DNA of 11,252 nt from CAZLBV01 sp964557845 (lineage in GTDB: Bacteria > Acidobacteriota > Aminicenantia > Aminicenantales > Aminicenantaceae), in NCBI GenBank assembly GCA_964557845.1, contig CAZLBV010000025.1:1-11252 (forward strand). Reading direction: 5' to 3'. The notes under the pieces are model-generated. The model did not search any database. It was not told the DNA's origin and saw nothing but the letters and a program-made list of their open reading frames with translations. Below, one piece after another: positions 7,001 to 11,252 of the stretch (positions are counted from its first letter, which is position 1; the number at the start of each line of letters is the position of its first letter). Both the position numbers and the translations under genes were made by a program.

Positions 7001-8173
7001 ATGCAGAAGCATACATCCAAATCCTACCGGAATCAACAAAATGGTACTAAACCACTGCTGATCTTTCTTATTGTCCTGGCAATCATATCTGTGGTGGGAC
7101 TGGATTTCATCAATTGGCAAAAAAATGAAGCTTCCTTCTTGTTCTCCCAATTTATTAAACGTCCGGAAACACTCCTCCGACCGGAATTCCTTCACAGAAT
7201 TCTCCAAAAAAATTTAAATAAAATTGAAATTCCAATAGAATCCGTTCACAAATATATAGATGCAGATAAGATCCTTCATATAAAAATCGACCTTGAAATG
7301 GAAAAATTCTTACAACTTTCCTCTGTCCTGGATGAGGAGTTTTCCACAGCCGGAGCGGTCGTGCATAAAAAAGACAGCCGGGAAACACCAGAACTAGAAT
7401 ATCATCTCTGGCTGGTGGATGCTGAAGAAGCCAGATCCTTGTCGATTCTGTTCGCCAGCAAAAAGGAAAAAACTGTTAGACCTTTATCAGAAAGTGTAGA
7501 AGGGGCAGTTGGCAAAGTTGCGCTGATCATTGATGATATGGGTTACAGTCTCGAAGCGTTGGACATTCTCAGCTCCCTTAAACTGCCTGTTACTATCTCA
7601 ATTTTACCCCACAGCCCTTATGCCAGAGAAACCGCTGAGATTGCACGCAGCAACCAATTGGAAGTCATCCTTCATCTCCCCCTTGAACCTATCAATAATA
7701 ACCACGAAACATATGACGATGGGGGGCTGATTCTTTCTAGTATGGAAGATCAGGAGATCATAGAACTGCTCAATGAAAACTTTAAGATGGTTCCCTTTAT
7801 AACAGGAACAAACAATCATATGGGATCAAAAATCACAGCCGATAACAGAATCATGTCCATAATACTGAGATCAGTATTGGAAAGAAATCTGTTCTTCATA
7901 GACAGCCGAACTACTGCCCGATCAGTGGCTTATTCCCTTGCACAGAAAATGGGCATTCCTTCCGCCAAGAGGGATGTATTTCTCGATGGAGAGAGAGATG
8001 AGGACTATATCACCGGAAAACTTCAGGAACTTTTTAATAAAGCCAGGAGAACAGGTGTGGCGGTCGGGATCTGCCACCCCCATCCTGAAACATTAAAGGT
8101 GTTAAAAAACAGCTTCCACCTCATCAAAGAATACAAGCTTCAGCCTGTTTTTGCATCCGAGATCGTCCAGTAA
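7001..8173 (+). CDS. Divergent polysaccharide deacetylase family protein (YibQ-type, PF04748)
   Basis: A 390-residue protein with a TM anchor at about 18-36, a poorly conserved periplasmic region (about 40-165), and a divergent NodB-like domain from about 171 to the end. Diagnostic stretches are VALIIDDMGYS (173-183), HLPLEP (225-230), GTNNHMGS (259-266), FIDSRT (289-294) and RDVFLD (314-319). Asp-Asp plus the His in NHMG look like the metal-site set of the family, so an enzymatic role on an envelope glycan is possible, but no substrate is established for YibQ proteins. It starts 3 nt after the S41 stop without a good Shine-Dalgarno, implying coupled translation, and it is the last gene of the run. 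The next gene converges on it with 37 nt between. Confidence 0.9.
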   Translation: MQKHTSKSYRNQQNGTKPLLIFLIVLAIISVVGLDFINWQKNEASFLFSQFIKRPETLLRPEFLHRILQKNLNKIEIPIESVHKYIDADKILHIKIDLEMEKFLQLSSVLDEEFSTAGAVVHKKDSRETPELEYHLWLVDAEEARSLSILFASKKEKTVRPLSESVEGAVGKVALIIDDMGYSLEALDILSSLKLPVTISILPHSPYARETAEIARSNQLEVILHLPLEPINNNHETYDDGGLILSSMEDQEIIELLNENFKMVPFITGTNNHMGSKITADNRIMSIILRSVLERNLFFIDSRTTARSVAYSLAQKMGIPSAKRDVFLDGERDEDYITGKLQELFNKARRTGVAVGICHPHPETLKVLKNSFHLIKEYKLQPVFASEIVQ

Positions 8174-8210
8174 GTATAAGATTCTTTCGCTGAGTAGGAA
8201 AACTGAATTC

Positions 8211-8996
8211 CTAACCCTCTTTCTTGTTCTCCCCCTCAAAAAAAGCGACAACCCCGGTTATATTGTCATGCCCACCATGTTGATTCGCCATTTTTACAAG
8301 CCGACGGCATATCTTTTCCGGCGTTTTGAATTTATGAAAAATCTTAACTATCTGGGAATCCGAAGTATAAGCATAAAGTCCATCTGTACATAAGAGAAGA
8401 TATTCACTGATATTAAAGTTGACATGAAAAGTATCAACCATCACATCTGTACCAAAACCGAGTGAACGAGTTACCATATTTCTAAAAGGAGACTGCTGGG
8501 CTTGAAATTCTGTCATTAAATGGCTGCGTATTTGTTCCGCTTTCCAGGAATGGTCAAGAGTAAGCTGGTCTATTTCATTACCGCTAATTTTATAGGCTCG
8601 GCTGTCACCAATATTTGCAATAACTGCAGTAGCTTCGCAAACAAGAGCCGCAACCATGGTTGTTCCCATCCCGGCCAGATATTCCTTTTGAGAGGCTTCT
8701 TGGAATATCCTACGGTTAGCGTCCTGGAATGAAACCTCAAGAGCCATCTGGCACACCTCAGGAGAACGGCCTTCATTCAAAAATAAAGGGATCTTTTCCC
8801 TCAAAGTCTCTACAGCAAGCGCGCTGGCAAACTCTCCTCCGACATGACCGCCGATCCCATCTGCAACGGCAAGGAGATATAGAGGAACTTCATTTGAATT
8901 CTTTTTCACAAGTTGAATGCAGATGAAGTCATCCTCATTTATTCTTCTTTTTTTACCTATATCGGTATGCCCAAAAGCTTTAATCTGCATTATCAT
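8211..8996 (-). CDS. PP2C-family Ser/Thr protein phosphatase (Stp/PrpC type)
   Basis: A 261-residue cytoplasmic, metal-dependent phosphoprotein phosphatase. All usual PP2C motifs appear in order: RRINEDD (17-23), ADGIGGHVGGEFAS (45-58, metal-binding Asp46), GMGTTM (109-114), NIGDSRAY (128-135), DHSW (148-151), TRSLG (176-180), CTDGLY (203-208, Asp205) and GGHDNIT (241-247, Asp244). It should be active on phospho-Ser/Thr. The length matches the single-domain bacterial type. ATG 8996 is chosen over ATG 8990 because AAAGG lies 8 nt upstream of the first. It is 75 nt downstream of the FHA gene on the same strand and probably cotranscribed. No Ser/Thr kinase is visible in the window, so its partner must be encoded elsewhere. 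Confidence 0.94.
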   Translation of the reverse strand: MIMQIKAFGHTDIGKKRRINEDDFICIQLVKKNSNEVPLYLLAVADGIGGHVGGEFASALAVETLREKIPLFLNEGRSPEVCQMALEVSFQDANRRIFQEASQKEYLAGMGTTMVAALVCEATAVIANIGDSRAYKISGNEIDQLTLDHSWKAEQIRSHLMTEFQAQQSPFRNMVTRSLGFGTDVMVDTFHVNFNISEYLLLCTDGLYAYTSDSQIVKIFHKFKTPEKICRRLVKMANQHGGHDNITGVVAFFEGENKKEG

Positions 8997-9071
8997 GTAC
9001 TATACCTTTTTCCAACAGCTCCCTGCCCGGGATCACGGAAAATAAAATATTCGAGCAGAATCATGCCCCGA

Positions 9072-9623
9072 TTAGGAGTCATTCTTTTTAAAAAGGAGCA
9101 CGGTATTGCCCATTTCGATCATATCGCCGGACTTAAGAACCGTCATTTCAGTTATGATCCGGCCATTGACCTTGGTAGTATTCGTGGTGCTCTCATTATT
9201 TATAAAAAATTGTCGGTTGGCAATATCACACAATATGGTGGCTTGCTGTTTGGACACAGTGTCATCGATTAATTCTATATCATTTTTTCTGGCACCGGCG
9301 CGGCCGATCGATGTTGACCTTTTTTGCAGGGCAAACTGTTTTCCTTGATCATCCCCTTTCTGAACTACTAATTCCACTCCTAAGCTCATGACATCCTGAG
9401 ATTCATCGGAAAATGAAATACGCTCTGCTTTTGAGAGAGTTTTTTTTCGAGATCTAGATCTAACTCTTAATAAGATAAGAATTATTATTAAAACCAGAAA
9501 TAAAACTACTCCTCCATACAGCAGATATTTCTTGGTGTTAGATACATCCGCAAATACACCCTTGGAACAAAAAAGGAAAGTAGAAAAAAACATCAGAAAT
9601 ATACTGCCTTTATTTATTTCCAT
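9072..9623 (-). CDS. Membrane-anchored FHA-domain protein
   Basis: A 183-residue protein. Residues 1-25 resemble a signal peptide (or first TM, ending near VFA-D), 33-52 form a TM helix, and a strongly basic patch RVRSRSRKK (53-61) places the C-terminus in the cytoplasm. Residues about 82-180 form a forkhead-associated domain, a phospho-Thr reader: SIGR (105-108, Arg108), DDTVSKQQA (120-128, Ser124), then Asn148 and VNG (152-154). The usual SxxH histidine is Gln127, and the NGT turn is NTT, so the fold is recognisable but slightly divergent. The start is set by GGAGGGAG just upstream (9628-9635). It precedes the PP2C gene, suggesting a phospho-signalling pair at the inner membrane. Type VI secretion FHA proteins are an alternative family, but nothing around supports that. 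Confidence 0.87.
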   Translation of the reverse strand: MEINKGSIFLMFFSTFLFCSKGVFADVSNTKKYLLYGGVVLFLVLIIILILLRVRSRSRKKTLSKAERISFSDESQDVMSLGVELVVQKGDDQGKQFALQKRSTSIGRAGARKNDIELIDDTVSKQQATILCDIANRQFFINNESTTNTTKVNGRIITEMTVLKSGDMIEMGNTVLLFKKNDS

Positions 9624-9627
9624 TTAT

Positions 9628-9635
9628 CTCCCTCC
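9628..9635 (-). promoter_or_regulatory. Strong ribosome binding site of the FHA gene
   Basis: GGAGGGAG on the - strand ends 4 nt before ATG 9623, which fixes the start of the FHA gene. Confidence 0.75.
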
Positions 9636-9657
9636 ACCAATGTCATCTCTAGGATAA

Positions 9658-9688
9658 ATTATATATAGACTAAAAAAAAATTTGTCAA
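9658..9688 (-). promoter_or_regulatory. Sigma-70-like promoter for the FHA-PP2C unit
   Basis: On the - strand a consensus TTGACA (-35, bases 9688-9683) is followed 17 nt later by TATATA (9665-9660), or 19 nt later by TATAAT (9663-9658). The spacer is T-rich. A transcript would carry a short leader of about 25-30 nt before the FHA start. The -35 box lies inside a 6+1+6 dyad, AATTTG-T-CAAATT, at 9679-9691, a possible operator. Confidence 0.65.
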
Positions 9689-9823
9689 ATTAAAAACCAA
9701 CTTCCAAGTAATCTGAATAATATTTTGTTAAGAAGACCCCTCGTCTTTCTGAAGGATTTATACCTGTCCATTCCCGTCCCTCTGCTTTGGCTACCATAAA
9801 ATGGGGGATTTCTATTTGTTATA

Positions 9824-9852
9824 TTGATACTATGAATGAATTATATTAATAT
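9824..9852 (+). promoter_or_regulatory. Sigma-70-like promoter for the membrane-protein/arginine-decarboxylase pair
   Basis: TTGATA (9824-9829) and TAATAT (9847-9852) are separated by 17 nt, 22 nt before ATG 9875. The leader would be very short, holding just the GAGGTGAG ribosome binding site at 9862-9869. The region is very AT-rich, so matches arise easily; confidence is moderate. Confidence 0.5.
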
Positions 9853-9874
9853 TAATAAACAGAGGTGAGACGAA

Positions 9875-10453
9875 ATGAAAAAATGGATAACCATAATTAT
9901 TTTGCTTGCAGTCGTTCTAGTTTTAGCCTGGATCTTACAAAAAACCGGACTATTTAAGACTATAAGCTCAGAAGAACTGAAAAATTCAATTGAAATCGTC
10001 GATGTAGAAACCAAGTGGGTGGATAAATATTATCAACCCTGGCCTCCCCGTTTAGTGATCGTTCCGACGATTTCCTTCCGGGTCAAAAATATATCTGACA
10101 AACCGATCGATTATATAAATTTCAATGCAAATTTCCGGTTCAAAGACGATTTTGAAAATTTGGGCGATGCTTTTTTGGCTGCCATCCGGCAAGATCCTAT
10201 CCAACCCGGTGAAACCAGCGATGTCATTTTTCTTAAAAGCAATTACGGAGTAGATGGAAAAAGCCTCGATCAAATCAAAACCAATCCTCATTGGAAAACA
10301 GTTACAGTCAAATTGTTCGCCCAATCCAAAGGTTCCACAATTCCTCTTGGAGAGTGGGATGTGTCCCGGGAAATAGATTTTAAGGAACCAGAAACCGTAG
10401 GCCCGGAAACCAAAAAAATCCCGGAAGAAGAGAAAAAGGAAGAAAAAAAATAA
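9875..10453 (+). CDS. Hypothetical membrane-anchored protein with predicted beta-sandwich domain and Lys/Glu-rich tail
   Basis: I do not recognise this 192-residue protein. A short basic N-terminus and a hydrophobic helix (about 4-22) form an uncleaved anchor or signal peptide. Residues about 38-170 alternate hydrophobic and polar positions, with ISFRVKNISDKPID (66-79) and PIQPGETSDV (108-117) resembling strand-turn patterns of Ig-like domains that follow membrane anchors. The last 20 or so residues are almost only Pro, Lys and Glu, a disordered charged tail. The start is well supported by GAGGTGAG 5 nt upstream. It lies 38 nt before the arginine decarboxylase gene and may be cotranscribed. 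It could be a lipid- or envelope-associated factor; no function is claimed. Confidence 0.8.
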   Translation: MKKWITIIILLAVVLVLAWILQKTGLFKTISSEELKNSIEIVDVETKWVDKYYQPWPPRLVIVPTISFRVKNISDKPIDYINFNANFRFKDDFENLGDAFLAAIRQDPIQPGETSDVIFLKSNYGVDGKSLDQIKTNPHWKTVTVKLFAQSKGSTIPLGEWDVSREIDFKEPETVGPETKKIPEEEKKEEKK

Positions 10454-10491
10454 GACGGGACTAGACTTGCAATTTATATGGACATGAAATC

Positions 10492-11043
10492 ATGAACTCA
10501 TTAATACCCACAAAAATTTTTTTAACCAAAGGTAAAGGGCAGCACAAAGAAAAATTAGCCAGCCTTGAATTAGCTCTTCGTGACGCCAAGATCGCTCCCT
10601 ATAATCTCGTCAAAATCTCAAGCATTTTCCCACCCGGCTGCAAATATATATCAAGAGAAGAAGGACTTAAGGACTTGAAACAAGGACAGATAGTCTTCTT
10701 GGTCATGAGTGAAAATTCCACGAATGAAGCCCACCGTTTGGTTTCGGCCTCAATAGGATTAGCGATCCCGAACAATCCCTCTCACTATGGATATCTCTCC
10801 GAACATCATGCTTTTGGACAGAATGAAAAAGAAGCGGGCAGGTATGCCGAAGACCTGGCAACTTATATGTTAGCCACTACTTTGGGAAAAGATTATGACA
10901 CCAGTCATATTTGGGATGAAGATAAGCACATTTATAAAATCACAAACAATATTATTGTAAAAACCCGTAATATTACCCAAACAGCCAATGGAAAACCGGG
11001 ATTGTGGACAACCGTGCTGGCAGCTGCAGTCTGCATCTGCTGA
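10492..11043 (+). CDS. pdaD: Pyruvoyl-dependent arginine decarboxylase
   Basis: A 183-residue proenzyme of the PvlArgDC family, which converts arginine to agmatine and CO2, the first step of polyamine synthesis. The self-processing site is visible as KISSIFPPG (41-49): by analogy with the Methanocaldococcus enzyme (ISSIMPP), cleavage falls between Ser43 and Ser44, leaving a small beta subunit and an alpha subunit that begins with a pyruvoyl group made from Ser44. The catalytic acid equivalent to archaeal Glu109 is Glu104 in YLSEHHAFG. Other family stretches are SASIGLAIP (85-93) and the C-terminal WTTVLAAAVCI. Length matches the family. The Shine-Dalgarno is weak (GGA about 9 nt upstream). 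No agmatinase or agmatine deiminase is seen before the window ends. It could instead serve acid or arginine stress, as in chlamydiae, but polyamine synthesis is more usual. Confidence 0.92.
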   Translation: MNSLIPTKIFLTKGKGQHKEKLASLELALRDAKIAPYNLVKISSIFPPGCKYISREEGLKDLKQGQIVFLVMSENSTNEAHRLVSASIGLAIPNNPSHYGYLSEHHAFGQNEKEAGRYAEDLATYMLATTLGKDYDTSHIWDEDKHIYKITNNIIVKTRNITQTANGKPGLWTTVLAAAVCIC

Positions 11044-11064
11044 TTTAATACAATAGACAGTGAA

Positions 11065-11092
11065 GAGTTTGTGCTGAGATCGGCGCAAACTC
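11065..11092 (+). terminator. Strong hairpin after the arginine decarboxylase gene (no U-tract)
   Basis: GAGTTTGTGCTG (11065-11076) pairs with CGGCGCAAACTC (11081-11092) around an AGAT loop: a 12-bp stem in which two pairs are G-U wobbles only if read as + strand RNA. It begins 21 nt after the stop codon. The run of T expected of an intrinsic terminator is missing, so it may instead be a 3'-end stabiliser or a processing site. Confidence 0.4.
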
Positions 11093-11252
11093 ATCTAACA
11101 TACGAAATTGCATGGATCATTTACTAATCCGAAGTGAAATAATTTAATCTAAAATCTATTTATGAATCCTTGAAATTAAGTGTCTGGATTATTAGCGCGT
11201 CGAGATTGGTGCATCAACAAGGCGCCGGCAGGTGAAGCTGTATAAATAATAC

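Noticed and set aside
8195..8213. TAGGAA/TTCCTA hairpin between the convergent deacetylase and phosphatase genes
   Set aside because: Only a 6-bp A/T-leaning stem that overlaps the phosphatase stop codon, with no T-run on either strand; too weak to call a terminator.
8913..9348. + strand ORFs (119 and 80 codons) opposite the FHA gene
   Set aside because: The opposite strand carries a recognisable FHA domain with a strong ribosome binding site and promoter; these are antisense shadows.
8211..9623. FHA plus PP2C as part of a type VI secretion post-translational control locus
   Set aside because: No Tss/Tag components or kinase are nearby, and the FHA protein has a signal/TM architecture rather than a TagH-like one.
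9733..9747. AAGAC-CCCTC-GTCTT hairpin in the divergent intergenic region
   Set aside because: A 5-bp stem with no poly-T and no relation to either gene start; likely chance.
10478..10495. Five-codon ORF (MDMKS) whose TGA overlaps the ATG of pdaD
   Set aside because: It could in principle be a leader for translational coupling, but it has no ribosome binding site and is short enough to be chance.

Overview
The window (about 42-45% G+C by eye) reads as a chromosomal segment of a Gram-negative (diderm) bacterium. The main reason is a compact run encoding an EnvC-type amidase activator, an S41/Ctp-like protein and a divergent polysaccharide deacetylase, an order seen in diderm envelope clusters. 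A carboxypeptidase-regulatory-like domain fused to a transporter and a pyruvoyl-type arginine decarboxylase would fit Acidobacteriota/Aminicenantes-like or deltaproteobacterial relatives, but that placement is a low-confidence inference. There are no tRNA or rRNA genes, CRISPR arrays, transposases or phage genes.

Left arm (1-8173, all + strand). The window opens inside a sodium-coupled NSS amino-acid transporter. A complete NSS paralogue follows, then an AGCS (sodium:alanine/glycine) symporter with an added N-terminal secreted beta-sandwich domain, a flippase-like/LPG-synthase-TM membrane protein, EnvC, a membrane-anchored PDZ-S41 protein and a YibQ-type deacetylase. From the second NSS gene onward the junctions are +8, +13, -4, -4 and +3 nt, so these six genes look like one transcription unit. 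It joins sodium-driven amino-acid uptake to cell-wall and envelope functions. The S41 protein lacks the serine, lysine and glutamine expected at its active site and is probably a pseudoprotease. EnvC likewise lacks zinc ligands, as is normal for EnvC, so this unit appears to carry two adjacent non-catalytic peptidase-fold proteins.

Middle (8211-9623, - strand). A two-gene unit encodes a membrane-anchored FHA-domain protein followed by a PP2C-type Ser/Thr phosphatase, driven by a good sigma-70-like promoter. It is a phospho-Thr read/erase module with no kinase in the window. It converges on the deacetylase gene with a 37-nt gap and no clear terminator.

Right arm (9875-11043, + strand). A 251-nt AT-rich divergent intergenic region carries promoters for both directions. 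To its right are an unrecognised membrane-anchored protein with a Lys/Glu-rich tail and a pyruvoyl-dependent arginine decarboxylase (agmatine/polyamine synthesis) with its self-cleavage serine pair intact. After it, 209 nt to the window end contain no convincing gene: there is a strong hairpin at 11065-11092, then an AT-rich stretch, then an abrupt G+C-rich patch at about 11192-11236 that I cannot assign.
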